Assembly: GCA_017513245.1 (NCBI GenBank)
Contig: JAFXGK010000012.1
Location: forward strand, 1-48,092
Direction: 5' to 3'
DNA: 48,092 nucleotides
From: Clostridia bacterium
GTDB lineage: Bacteria; Bacillota; Clostridia; Oscillospirales; Acutalibacteraceae
Shown: in pieces, positions 7,942 to 15,681 of the stretch
Layout: every line of letters starts with the position of its first letter
Numbering within the stretch: position 1 is the stretch's first letter
Made by a program: the position numbers and the translations under genes
Notes under the pieces: model-generated
Databases searched by the model: none
The model's input: the letters and a program-made list of their open reading frames with translations, nothing else
Told to the model about the DNA's origin: nothing

Positions 7942-8460
7942 TTAATTAATGCGGGTGGCATCAAAGTTCACGTATTCGGAGCCTTCATCGATATAGTATG
8001 CAAACTCCCAGCCTGATTTCACGATATACATAATAAGCATTCCACTCTCTTCATATGCATTATCCGAATCGAGTACCGCGCTTGTCATTTCATCTATGTC
8101 GTTGCCGGGATATACAAACGAAGCCGGAACGGCCGAAACCCACATCATGTACGGCAGTGCATCCTCAAAAGATTCGCCTGTTCCGATATCGCGCAGACGA
8201 ACCGCACCGCAGATTTTCTTTATCTCGCCGTTTGCATCCTTGGTAAGTGAATACAGCGCGGTATTGTATGCATAGGTATACCTGATAATCGAGCTTGTAG
8301 ATTGGTTTACAACCTCGCCGCCTTCGGCCTCCTCAAACCATTCGGCCATATAATCAGAAACGTAATTTGCTATGTTTTCTTCGGTAACCGCTTCGCCGCC
8401 GCAGGCAGTGAGTAAAAAGCACAGCATAAGCGCCAAAATTAAAGCAACTGCCTTTTTCAT
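7942..8460 (-). CDS. Hypothetical lipoprotein A
   Basis: 172 residues from the ATG at 8460, with GGGAGCGA upstream. The signal is MKKAVALILALMLCF followed by the lipobox LLTAC, so it should be lipidated on Cys and exported. The mature part begins GGEAVTEENIANYVSDYM and has no domain I recognise. Its N-terminus closely resembles those of the next two genes, and the operator-controlled promoter at 10238-10266 probably drives all three. Function is unknown. Confidence 0.75.
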   Translation of the reverse strand: MKKAVALILALMLCFLLTACGGEAVTEENIANYVSDYMAEWFEEAEGGEVVNQSTSSIIRYTYAYNTALYSLTKDANGEIKKICGAVRLRDIGTGESFEDALPYMMWVSAVPASFVYPGNDIDEMTSAVLDSDNAYEESGMLIMYIVKSGWEFAYYIDEGSEYVNFDATRIN

Positions 8461-8476
8461 AATTCTCGCTCCCATT

Positions 8477-9622
8477 TTACCACATATGACGGTAGTACAT
8501 TGTTACACTGCTACTATCCCATGATACGTGGCCGTCGCCATCTAAGTAAAGATACAGTTTACTGCCGTCGGTAAAGGTTATTTCATACTCGTCCGTATCG
8601 TCCACCTGACCGGTAAATTTCCAATTACCATCAGAATACTCGCTTATTCCTGAAGTGAATCTGCAGGTGCCGTTCTCTTCCATTTTGATGCTGAAAATGT
8701 AGGAACCTGTGAGTTGCACCTTTTCATCGGTGCCAAGTTTGGTAGCGTAATCAAACACCCATGAACCGGTTACGCCGTCTGTTCCGTAACGCGGTACGGT
8801 AGGATCTGTCGGTTCTTCTTCCTTGGAACTTGTTTCTTTATCGGCCTTTTGTTCTGTTTCCAGCATTACAATTATAACTGGACGGAATCCACGGTACGTA
8901 TAGGTCTTTGCGGGCCTGGTATACGGTGTATCAATTGAAACCATGCCATCAGCTTCTATCCACTTTTTTGTCATAACGTAATCGTTAATAACCGATTGCT
9001 CAGATGCCATCCACCAACTGGATGCGTCTACGTCATTCTCATAAATCGTAGCCATCAGCTTTGCGTATTCCGTTGGTTCGGCTACATACAATTCCTTGTC
9101 CATATAACGAGAATGCTGTGTTTCGTTAAAAAGGCATGCATGGGTGGTTACGCCGTCATTGGTTACCGTTCCTATATGCTCGAGCTCTTCCTCAGTAAAG
9201 GATTCTTTTACAAACTCCTGCTCTATCCACGCAGCAAGATAGCTCTTACTCCAATCGGCATATGTCGTGTTCGTGTTTGGATCGTTATATGGTTGCACAT
9301 CCAATATGTACTTACTTAAGAGAACAACGCCCGCTTTTCCGCCATCAGGGCCCTGCAAAGCCATAACGGGAACCCATTCAATATCTTCCTTGCCGTTGTC
9401 TTTATCTGCATCCTGTTCATACGAACCGTAATATATAGCTCCGCCGCCATACTCAATGACTTCGAGTTTTTCGGATATTGAAATTTCCTTTTTAGAAGGT
9501 TTTTTCGAGGAGGTTTCGTCTTTATCCTTCGATGTTTCCTTCTTGGAGCCGCCGCAGGCAACAAGAGATAAACATAGTACAAGCGCAGTAACAACAGCGA
9601 TTATTTTCTTAAACATTTTCAT
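8477..9622 (-). CDS. Lipoprotein B with a DUF6273-like domain
   Basis: 381 residues from ATG 9622 (GGTGA upstream). It has a lipoprotein signal with lipobox LSLVAC and a Lys/Ser/Glu-rich linker. Next is a region of about 200 residues with the pattern WVPVMAL..VVLLSKYILDVQPYN, DWSKSYLAAWIEQEF and ASSWWMASEQ, typical of DUF6273-like domains on Clostridia surface proteins. A second small beta-rich domain follows (TGSWVFDYATKLGTDEKVQL onward), resembling the five-stranded sheets seen in other lipoproteins of these bacteria. Role unknown; co-transcribed with lipoproteins A and C. Confidence 0.7.
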   Translation of the reverse strand: MKMFKKIIAVVTALVLCLSLVACGGSKKETSKDKDETSSKKPSKKEISISEKLEVIEYGGGAIYYGSYEQDADKDNGKEDIEWVPVMALQGPDGGKAGVVLLSKYILDVQPYNDPNTNTTYADWSKSYLAAWIEQEFVKESFTEEELEHIGTVTNDGVTTHACLFNETQHSRYMDKELYVAEPTEYAKLMATIYENDVDASSWWMASEQSVINDYVMTKKWIEADGMVSIDTPYTRPAKTYTYRGFRPVIIVMLETEQKADKETSSKEEEPTDPTVPRYGTDGVTGSWVFDYATKLGTDEKVQLTGSYIFSIKMEENGTCRFTSGISEYSDGNWKFTGQVDDTDEYEITFTDGSKLYLYLDGDGHVSWDSSSVTMYYRHMW

Positions 9623-9637
9623 TTTAATCACCAATTT

Positions 9638-10117
9638 TTAATAGCTGCAAAGATATAAAACCGCGAAGGTGTTAAACGCTTTGCACTCGGCGTATTTTGC
9701 GCTCATTACAAGATTATCTTCCTCATCGTATACGCAAAGAAGCTTGATGATTTCCTGTACGTCGGTCATAAGAGAGGGAATCTGGGGATTTTCTCTTACC
9801 GAGCCGGTTACGGTTACAAGATAGGTATTAGAAAGGTACTGGGTGTAATCGTTTTCCTCAATATACTCTTTCCACTGGTCATCGATTTCTTCCTCTACAG
9901 CAGAATACGGCGCATAGGTTACCTTATAATCGGGAGAGGCCTGGTTAAGAAGCGTTCCTAAAGGAGAACTGAAAACACCGCTTACGGTATACTTAAACGT
10001 AGAAACGGTTTCTGCGATTATTTCTCCGGATATTTCCTTTTTTCCTCCTCCGCCGCCGCAGGCGGTAAGGCCGAGGCACAGAATAAGTGCCAATACGATT
10101 GCAAGTGTCTTTTTCAT
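9638..10117 (-). CDS. Hypothetical lipoprotein C
   Basis: 159 residues, ATG 10117 with AAAGGAGG at good spacing. The signal ends in lipobox GLTAC followed by a Gly run. The mature domain of about 135 residues is not recognised. It is the first gene of the three-lipoprotein operon and lies directly downstream of the operator-bearing promoter at 10238-10266. Confidence 0.75.
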   Translation of the reverse strand: MKKTLAIVLALILCLGLTACGGGGGKKEISGEIIAETVSTFKYTVSGVFSSPLGTLLNQASPDYKVTYAPYSAVEEEIDDQWKEYIEENDYTQYLSNTYLVTVTGSVRENPQIPSLMTDVQEIIKLLCVYDEEDNLVMSAKYAECKAFNTFAVLYLCSY

Positions 10118-10237
10118 TTTTTATTTCCTCCTTTAAATTAATCGGGCCGCTTTTGCGGCTCGAAAATTTACAAAACGATTTAGCGAGGGGTAAATGCACA
10201 AAAAATTCGTCCTTCCCCTCTTTGTCGAATTTATTAT

Positions 10238-10266
10238 AATATAGCATTTTTAATGCTTATTGTCAA
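10238..10266 (-). promoter_or_regulatory. Lipoprotein-operon promoter with operator in the spacer
   Basis: Minus strand: TTGACA (10261-10266), 17 bases, TATATT (10238-10243), with a TATAAT slightly further downstream. The spacer begins with ATAAGCATTA, the same decamer as in two other promoters of this cluster. Confidence 0.65.
10251..10260 (-). promoter_or_regulatory. Operator site A (ATAAGCATTA)
   Basis: Decamer immediately after the -35 of the lipoprotein promoter. A second partial copy (TTTTAATGCCTT, 10268-10279) lies just upstream of that -35. A bound repressor here would block RNA polymerase. Confidence 0.5.
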
Positions 10267-10286
10267 CTTTTAATGCCTTTAGTGCG

Positions 10287-10315
10287 TTTATAAATAATGC
10301 TTATTGAAGTAAAAT
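10287..10315 (+). promoter_or_regulatory. Promoter of the first XRE gene
   Basis: TTTATA (10287-10292), 17 bases, TAAAAT (10310-10315). The -35 is weak. The spacer contains operator B (10295-10304), inside the near-palindrome AATAATGCTTATT (10293-10305), so autoregulation is likely. Confidence 0.5.
10295..10304 (+). promoter_or_regulatory. Operator site B (TAATGCTTAT)
   Basis: Inverse orientation of sites A and C, centred in a near-palindrome AATAA-TGC-TTATT. It lies in the spacer of the promoter of the XRE regulator itself. Confidence 0.5.
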
Positions 10316-10342
10316 AGAATTATAAGTAGTGAGGTGACTAAT

Positions 10343-10681
10343 ATGCAAAAAGACATCGACTATAAGGCAATGGGCAGCCGAATACGCGCCGCCCGAAAGA
10401 AAAAAGGCATAACTCAGGATAAACTGGGCGAGCTGTGCGCAATATCGACGGCTCATATCGGCCACATTGAGAGAGGCACCCGTATTCCCTCGGCGGATAC
10501 GCTTTTCCGTCTGTCAGGCGCACTTGATATAAGCCTCGATTACCTGTTTTTTGATTCGCAAACAGAAACCGATAATATTTTAAAAAGTATCTCCGCCCAG
10601 CTGGCGGGCAAGGACGGAGAGAAGGTTAAAATATTTCTTTCCACTGTAAAGGCACTTGCGGATAAAATAGATGAACTTTAA
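10343..10681 (+). CDS. XRE family helix-turn-helix regulator 1
   Basis: 112 residues from ATG 10343 (GAGGTG upstream); the in-frame GTG at 10334 is too close to that site. It has a classical XRE fold at residues 8-65: IRAARKKKGITQDKLGELC, AHIGHIERGTRIP and ALDISLDYLFF. A short helical tail (about 40 residues) follows and could serve dimerisation. It lies between operators found in three promoters and is the best candidate to bind them. Confidence 0.85.
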   Translation: MQKDIDYKAMGSRIRAARKKKGITQDKLGELCAISTAHIGHIERGTRIPSADTLFRLSGALDISLDYLFFDSQTETDNILKSISAQLAGKDGEKVKIFLSTVKALADKIDEL

Positions 10682-10761
10682 CCTTCGAGAAAATTATAGT
10701 TGAGTTAATCGGAATAATATCGTGCTGTCAGCACAGTTTTCGAGTTTTTTCGAGTATTATC

Positions 10762-10790
10762 TTGACTATAAGCATTATTTCGATTAAAAT
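10762..10790 (+). promoter_or_regulatory. Promoter of the second HTH gene, with operator in the spacer
   Basis: TTGACT (10762-10767), 17 bases, TAAAAT (10785-10790). The spacer starts with ATAAGCATTA exactly as in the lipoprotein promoter. Confidence 0.65.
10768..10777 (+). promoter_or_regulatory. Operator site C (ATAAGCATTA)
   Basis: Third copy of the decamer, placed directly after the -35 hexamer, which is the same position as site A in the divergent lipoprotein promoter. Confidence 0.5.
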
Positions 10791-10820
10791 TTATTAAAAG
10801 GTTAAAGACGGGTGCCGAAA

Positions 10821-11243
10821 ATGAAAAAAGAAACTACCGAAATGCTAAAGGAGCTGGCCGAGTGCGAAAGCTTTACGGCCTTTTACAGCGAAAACACCGA
10901 AAGCCTGGCAAAACAAGAGCTTTCGGAACTGCTTCGGGAGCTTGTAGAAAAGCACGATATCAAACGAAGTGACGCCATTCGCCGCGCACAGCTTAACGAT
11001 TCCTACGCCTACCAGATTTTTTCTGGCAGGCGAATTCCGGAGCGCAATAAGCTTTTGGCTCTCGCGGTTGGAATGGAGCTTCAGCTCGACGAAGTGCAAA
11101 GGCTGCTGCGCTCGGGCGGATATGCTACACTTTATGCTAAAAACGAGTTTGACTGTATTGTTATTTTCGGCATTTGCAAAAAAATGACCGTGGCCGATAT
11201 CAACGATATCCTTTACGACCGCGGATTTGATACGTTGGGTTAA
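10821..11243 (+). CDS. Helix-turn-helix protein 2
   Basis: 140 residues from ATG 10821; a GTG at 10812 is an alternative. An N-terminal helical segment precedes a degenerate XRE-like HTH: HDIKRSDAIRRAQLNDSYAYQ, then FSGRRIPERNKLLALAVGM and LDEVQRLLRSGGYATLY. The C-terminal 35 residues (DCIVIFGICKKMTVADINDIL) form a conserved-looking tail. It lies four bases before a zinc-ribbon LRR membrane gene and probably shares its transcript. Role is inferred as a regulator or adaptor for that membrane protein. Confidence 0.7.
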   Translation: MKKETTEMLKELAECESFTAFYSENTESLAKQELSELLRELVEKHDIKRSDAIRRAQLNDSYAYQIFSGRRIPERNKLLALAVGMELQLDEVQRLLRSGGYATLYAKNEFDCIVIFGICKKMTVADINDILYDRGFDTLG

Positions 11244-11247
11244 TGGT

Positions 11248-12375
11248 ATGAAAAAATGTCCGTATTGCGGCAAGAGTATAGAGGACGAGGCAGTATTTTG
11301 CCTTTACTGTATGCGGTCGCTAAACGAAAAAACGCGCATCACGCCAAAAACGGCGACTGCGCGCAAAAATAAAATAGCCTTTTCGCTGTTGTTTTTATTG
11401 CCGATAGCGCTTATCGTTTTGTGTCTGTCCGTTTTCGGAAACAATCACGCAAAAGAGGTTGGGTCCGGCAGTCAAACGGCGATGCTCTCGAGCGATGAGG
11501 GCGCACCCCTCTCGAGTGTAGACGGTATAACCGATTCACGCGGTGACTCTTCCCTTTCGGGCTCGGGCGAATCAAGCGAAGAGGAGTCGGGTTCTTCCTC
11601 CAAGGGTGACGCTTCGGGCAAACCCTCGGGCAGTTCGAGCAAGAATTCATCAAGCTCGCGAAAGCCCACCTCGAGTTCTTCGAGCGGCTCTTCTAACAAC
11701 TCGGCTACCGGTCCGTCGGACACCTCTACGGGCGGTTCCTCGGGCAGTACCTCGGGTAGCGACGAGGACGAAAAGGACGATACCGTTACCTCAACAAACG
11801 GCAGTTCCTCAAAAACGAGTTCGGATGAAAGCAGTTCGAAAACCAGTTCGAAGACCAGTTCTAAGACCAGTTCGACTGCAAGCACCTCCACTTCGGACTT
11901 TACCTACAAGGAGGTTGACGGCGGAATTTCGATAACGGCTTATAACGGAAGTGCTAAAAAAATAACCGTGCCCTCCAGCATTGACGGCAAAACCGTTGTC
12001 GGCATTGCGGACCTGGACCCCATTAAATCCACCGGTGCAAATTCCCTTCAGAGCGTTACCTTGCCCGATACCTTGCTGTTTATCGAGGACTATGCTTTTG
12101 CCCATATGGAGGACGTAAGATACTGGCATATACCGGCCAGCGTGCGCTACATAGGCGCTTATGTTTTTGCCGGAAGTGAGCTGAAGCATGACGTTTATCT
12201 TTACTCAACCGAACTTACCTTCCACGAGGACGCCTTTTCCTACGGCGATGTCGAAATGGTGCCGGGCTATATATACTGGGAGTGGGACCTTGTCGTTCAC
12301 GCATACGAAAACGTTGCAAACCAGTTAAAGCCATATTCTGCAGAATGGGATACACCTATTGTTGTAATGAAATAA
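11248..12375 (+). CDS. Zinc-ribbon / TM / Ser-rich / LRR membrane protein
   Basis: 375 residues. It starts with a zinc ribbon (Cys4, Cys7, Cys18, Cys21; MKKCPYCGKS), then a single membrane helix (about 43-63). A linker of about 145 residues follows, dominated by Ser with Thr, Gly and acidic residues. The C-terminal domain of about 160 residues has LRR_5-type repeats (SLQSVTLPDTLLFIEDYAFAH, VRYWHIPASVRYIGAYVFAGS). No cleavable signal is seen, so the ribbon should be cytoplasmic and the repeats outside, the reverse orientation of the LRR proteins at 5378-7190. It sits four bases after HTH protein 2. The ORF is intact despite extreme codon repetition. Confidence 0.8.
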   Translation: MKKCPYCGKSIEDEAVFCLYCMRSLNEKTRITPKTATARKNKIAFSLLFLLPIALIVLCLSVFGNNHAKEVGSGSQTAMLSSDEGAPLSSVDGITDSRGDSSLSGSGESSEEESGSSSKGDASGKPSGSSSKNSSSSRKPTSSSSSGSSNNSATGPSDTSTGGSSGSTSGSDEDEKDDTVTSTNGSSSKTSSDESSSKTSSKTSSKTSSTASTSTSDFTYKEVDGGISITAYNGSAKKITVPSSIDGKTVVGIADLDPIKSTGANSLQSVTLPDTLLFIEDYAFAHMEDVRYWHIPASVRYIGAYVFAGSELKHDVYLYSTELTFHEDAFSYGDVEMVPGYIYWEWDLVVHAYENVANQLKPYSAEWDTPIVVMK

Positions 12376-12376
12376 C

Positions 12377-12417
12377 AAAAACCGAGACTTGAACTAACGG
12401 TTCAAATCTCGGTTTTT
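12377..12417. terminator. Bidirectional terminator
   Basis: 18-base arms with one mismatch (AAAAACCGAGA / TCTCGGTTTTT outer part) and a 5-base loop, flanked by A- and T-runs. It separates the LRR protein from the converging ABC-F gene. Confidence 0.85.
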
Positions 12418-14320
12418 ATATTTCCAAAAGCTTTTCACATACCTTTTCCCACTCGGTCATTTTTTCTTCGAGCTGTGCATTTTGTGTTTCGAGCGTTTGC
12501 TGCAGCTCGGCCAGCTTTTGATAGTCGCTTGCGTTTTTATCGCTTATAAACTGCTGCTCGGTTTCGGCTATGCTCTCTTCGAGCTCGGCGATGGCGGTTT
12601 CCAACTTTTTCTGCTCGCGCTCGAGTCGCGAGCGCTCCTTAAGCGGCGTGGTATAGGTTTTTTTGCCCTTTTTCTCCTGCGGTTTTGGTTTTTCCTCCGC
12701 CACGGGCTCGGGTCGGGAACGAACGGCGGTTTCGTACTGCTCGTAGCCGTATTCGTACCAGTTTGCGGTACCGTTTTCGAACACGAGCAGCTTTTCGGCC
12801 AGCTTTTTTATAAAATAGCGGTCGTGCGATACGAAAATGAGCGTTCCCTCGTAGCCTTCGAGTATTTCCTCGAGCGTTTCCTTGCCGATTATGTCCATAT
12901 GGTTGGTCGGCTCGTCGAGCAGCAGTACGTTTGGCGAGGTGGCGAACAGCTTGCAAAGCGCCAGTCGCACCCTCTCTCCTCCCGAGAGCATATCGAGGGT
13001 TTTATAAACCTCTTCACCGCTGAACATAAACGCGCCGAGGGCGCTGCGGCACTCGAAATCGTTTTTATCGGGGAAGGCCATACGGAAATTATCAAACACC
13101 GTCTGGCCGCCGCGATACTGCGCCATCTGCTGGTCGAAGTAGCCGCATTTTACTAGCGCGCCGAACCGAAATTCGCCCGACAGAGGCGGCATCTTGCCCA
13201 TCAGCGTTTTAAGCAGGGTCGATTTTCCAAGGCCGTTGCCGCCCAAAATTGCTACGCGGTCACCGCGCTTTACCTCGAACGACAAGGTCGATAACGGGCG
13301 GTCGAAGCCGACGGTAAGCTCGCTTACCGTAAGCACGTCCTTGGCCGAGCGTACGGCCGGAGTGAGCGACGCGTGGAAGGTGCGGTTATCCTCACTTTCG
13401 GGGGCGGACAGACGCTCCATTCGGTCGAGCTGCTTTAGCTTTGACTGAGCCATCGACGCCTTGGTGGCCTTATAGCGAAAACGGTCGACAAGGCCCGTCA
13501 GGTGTTCGATTTCCTTTTGCTGGGCGGCATAATCCTTGGCCGCGAGGGCTCGCCTTTGGCGTTTTTGATTTATAAATTCCGAATAGTTGCCCGGGTAGCG
13601 CTCGGTTCTTCCGTGCTCGATTTCGTACACGGTTTTCACCGTGCGGTCCAAAAACATTCGGTCGTGCGATACGACGACGAAAGCATTTTTATAGTTTTTA
13701 AGGTATTCCTCAAGCCAGGCAACAGCCTCGATATCGAGGTGGTTCGTCGGCTCGTCGAGCAGCAGTAAATCGGGCTTTGAAAGCAGCAACTTTAAAAACG
13801 CGATTTTGGTGCGCTGGCCGCCCGAAAAGGAGTGAAGCGGACGATGCTTTTCCTCTTCGGTAAAGCCGAAGCGCTTTATTGCGGCCTCGTATTCCTTTTC
13901 GAAATAAAATCCGCCCATATTTGTAAAGCGGTCTAAAAGGTCGGTGTATTCGGCGATTACCCGGTCGTTTTCGCTCTGTTCCATCAGCATTTGAAGCTCG
14001 CCTATTCGCTTTTGCATCGATAACAGCTCGCCATAAGCCGAGCGAAGCTCCTCAACGAGGGTTACGCTGTCGTCCTTAAAGGTCATCTGGTCGAGGGTGC
14101 CGATTACGGGCGAACCCGACACGGCAAAAACGCCCTCCGCCCCGTCCTCACGGGGAGAAAGCGTAAGCTCGCCCGACAGAAGCCTCAGCAGCGTCGTTTT
14201 ACCGCAGCCGTTTCGGCCCACGATGCCGATTGCGCTGTCGGGGAGTATCTCTATATTAATGTCGGTAAGTATCGGCTCGCCCGACAGGTCGACCGCGCCG
14301 TTTCGCACACTTATCTGCAT
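12416..14320 (-). CDS. ABC-F family ATPase
   Basis: 634 residues with two ABC domains and no membrane segments. Domain 1 has GRNGCGKTTLL, FSGGQRTK and LLLLDEPTNHLD. Domain 2 has GGNGLGKSTLL, LSGGERVRL and VLLLDEPTNHMD. An interdomain linker rich in charged residues and a C-terminal coiled coil of about 80 residues resemble the YdiF/Uup-type members. ABC-F proteins act on the ribosome, either as translation factors or as antibiotic-protection proteins; the sequence alone does not decide which. The start ATG 14320 has AAAGGA at good spacing. Confidence 0.9.
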   Translation of the reverse strand: MQISVRNGAVDLSGEPILTDINIEILPDSAIGIVGRNGCGKTTLLRLLSGELTLSPREDGAEGVFAVSGSPVIGTLDQMTFKDDSVTLVEELRSAYGELLSMQKRIGELQMLMEQSENDRVIAEYTDLLDRFTNMGGFYFEKEYEAAIKRFGFTEEEKHRPLHSFSGGQRTKIAFLKLLLSKPDLLLLDEPTNHLDIEAVAWLEEYLKNYKNAFVVVSHDRMFLDRTVKTVYEIEHGRTERYPGNYSEFINQKRQRRALAAKDYAAQQKEIEHLTGLVDRFRYKATKASMAQSKLKQLDRMERLSAPESEDNRTFHASLTPAVRSAKDVLTVSELTVGFDRPLSTLSFEVKRGDRVAILGGNGLGKSTLLKTLMGKMPPLSGEFRFGALVKCGYFDQQMAQYRGGQTVFDNFRMAFPDKNDFECRSALGAFMFSGEEVYKTLDMLSGGERVRLALCKLFATSPNVLLLDEPTNHMDIIGKETLEEILEGYEGTLIFVSHDRYFIKKLAEKLLVFENGTANWYEYGYEQYETAVRSRPEPVAEEKPKPQEKKGKKTYTTPLKERSRLEREQKKLETAIAELEESIAETEQQFISDKNASDYQKLAELQQTLETQNAQLEEKMTEWEKVCEKLLEI

Positions 14321-14347
14321 AAATATTTCCTTTAAAAGTTTTTATCC

Positions 14348-14376
14348 ATTTTACCACCAAGCGCACCCCAGGTCAA
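14348..14376 (-). promoter_or_regulatory. Promoter of the ABC-F gene
   Basis: Minus strand: TTGACC (14371-14376), 17 bases, TAAAAT (14348-14353). Confidence 0.7.
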
Positions 14377-14387
14377 CCTCTCTTTGC

Positions 14388-14416
14388 TTGACGGGATGGG
14401 TGAATAATGGTATAAT
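14388..14416 (+). promoter_or_regulatory. Promoter of trmB
   Basis: TTGACG (14388-14393), 17 bases, TATAAT (14411-14416). It is divergent from the ABC-F promoter with 11 bases between the two -35 boxes. Confidence 0.75.
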
Positions 14417-14442
14417 CTTTTCGGTCTCGGAGGGGATATAAA

Positions 14443-15108
14443 ATGAGAATGCGAAAGAAAAAACATCTCGACGAGCGACTTGCTCTTTGCAAAAATCTAA
14501 CAGTTATGGAAATTAACGACCGCAATGAGCAAACCGCTATTGAGGTTAAGGAATATATTGATTTCCGCGAGCTTTTCGGCAACGATAATCCGGTCTATAT
14601 GGAGATCGGTTGCGGCAAGGGCGGCTTTTGTCGCGAGGCGGCACTAAGGGAACCTAATATAAACTTTTTGGCGGTTGAAAAGGCGGCCAACGTTATGGTT
14701 ACGGCCTGCGAGCAGTGTGCCGACGTGAAAAATCTGCACTTTTTGCTGGGCGGCGCCGAATATCTGCCCAAGTTTATCAAGCCCGAAAGCATATCGCGAC
14801 TGTATCTTAACTTTTCCTGCCCCTTCCCCAAAAAGAAATATGCCGCACACAGGCTGACGGCAGGCAGATTTTTAAAAATCTATAAAAGCTTTTTAAAGCG
14901 TGACGCCGAAATCCATCAAAAGACCGACAATATGCACTTTTTTGAATTTTCGCTAGAGCAGTTTTCGCAAAACGGTTTTTCGCTTAAAAACGTATCGCTT
15001 GATTTGCACGCAAGCGATTTCGAGGGCAATATTATGACCGAGTATGAGCGGCTGTTTTCTTCTAAGGGACAGCCCATTTACCGACTCGAAGCCTATATAA
15101 AGGAATAA
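14443..15108 (+). CDS. trmB: tRNA (guanine-N7-)-methyltransferase TrmB
   Basis: 221 residues. It methylates G46 of tRNAs at N7 using AdoMet. The AdoMet-binding motif YMEIGCGKGGF is near residue 52. LAVEKAANV, HQKTDN and the GNIMTEYE C-terminus fit the family. The usual signature NFSDPWPKKRH reads NFSCPFPKKKY here, so a strongly conserved Asp is Cys. RBS GGAGGGG precedes the ATG. Length is normal. It is monocistronic, with its own promoter and terminator. Confidence 0.85.
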   Translation: MRMRKKKHLDERLALCKNLTVMEINDRNEQTAIEVKEYIDFRELFGNDNPVYMEIGCGKGGFCREAALREPNINFLAVEKAANVMVTACEQCADVKNLHFLLGGAEYLPKFIKPESISRLYLNFSCPFPKKKYAAHRLTAGRFLKIYKSFLKRDAEIHQKTDNMHFFEFSLEQFSQNGFSLKNVSLDLHASDFEGNIMTEYERLFSSKGQPIYRLEAYIKE

Positions 15109-15142
15109 AAAAGCAGAGTACTTTTTTGAGTACTCTGCTTTT
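15109..15142. terminator. Bidirectional terminator after trmB
   Basis: AAAAGCAGAGTACT / AGTACTCTGCTTTT, a 14-base perfect stem with a 6-base loop. It also serves the converging sigma-like gene and marks the left edge of the prophage-like island. Confidence 0.9.
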
Positions 15143-15150
15143 GTTATTAT

Positions 15151-15465
15151 TTAGTCGCGGTCGAGATAGATTGGCGAGAGCGCATATCGCATCGAGGCGG
15201 CGAGCTTGATACGGGCGCGCTTTAAATTGCGCGATACGGTTGATTTATTTACGCCCTGCTCGGCGGCCAGCGCCGTTACGCTTTTTCCCTCGAAGTAAAA
15301 GCCCGTAACCGCCGCCCGTTGGCAATCGGTGAGTTCGCTTTCTATTGCCCTGTGCAACAACATTTTAAGTCTGGATATGTATTCGCTGTTGTCACCGCGA
15401 AATCCGTAAATGCGGCTTGATATCTGCTCACCGAAAACCTCAAGGCTGAAAGAAACTCTATTCAT
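15151..15465 (-). CDS. Sigma-70 region-4-like phage transcription factor
   Basis: 104 residues from ATG 15465, with GGTGA six bases upstream. The C-terminal half is a sigma region 4-like helix-turn-helix: ELTDCQRAAVTGFYFEGKSV, then LAAEQGVNKSTVSRNLKRARIKL. There is no region 2, so it cannot be a complete sigma factor; phage late-gene activators of this size are common. It overlaps the upstream small gene by 8 bases. I infer that it activates the head operon once the repressor is lifted. Confidence 0.65.
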   Translation of the reverse strand: MNRVSFSLEVFGEQISSRIYGFRGDNSEYISRLKMLLHRAIESELTDCQRAAVTGFYFEGKSVTALAAEQGVNKSTVSRNLKRARIKLAASMRYALSPIYLDRD

Positions 15466-15667
15466 GGCGGTCACCGTAATAGTTTATAAGATGCTCGCCG
15501 GTTATTTTAAGCGACATGGCTACCTCGCCGAGTGAGAGAATTCGGCAATTGTAAAGATACTGTTGCTTTTTTGACAGCCCCCGCATTTGTTTTTTAAGCT
15601 CTTTTATGCGCTCGCGTACTGCGCGGTACTGATTTAAGTATTCCATTCCTAATTCGTATAAGCTCAT
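15458..15667 (-). CDS. Small phage-type helical protein
   Basis: 69 residues, ATG 15667 with AAGGTG upstream. It is highly charged and helical (YRAVRERIKELKKQMRGLSKK) with a C-terminal segment resembling a second HTH-like helix pair (SLGEVAMSLKITGEHLINYY). It is the first gene of the operon facing the repressor and is followed, overlapping, by the sigma-like gene. The sequence resembles small phage proteins found next to late activators; function unknown. Confidence 0.6.
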   Translation of the reverse strand: MSLYELGMEYLNQYRAVRERIKELKKQMRGLSKKQQYLYNCRILSLGEVAMSLKITGEHLINYYGDRHE

Positions 15668-15681
15668 TTCTTCACCTTTCT

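Noticed and set aside
11472-11891. Acidic 139-codon frame opposite the Ser-rich linker
   Set aside because: It is the reverse complement of a Ser codon run; composition alone explains it.
12482-13156. 224-codon frame opposite the ABC-F gene
   Set aside because: It is antisense to conserved ATPase motifs, has no ribosome site and no plausible domain.
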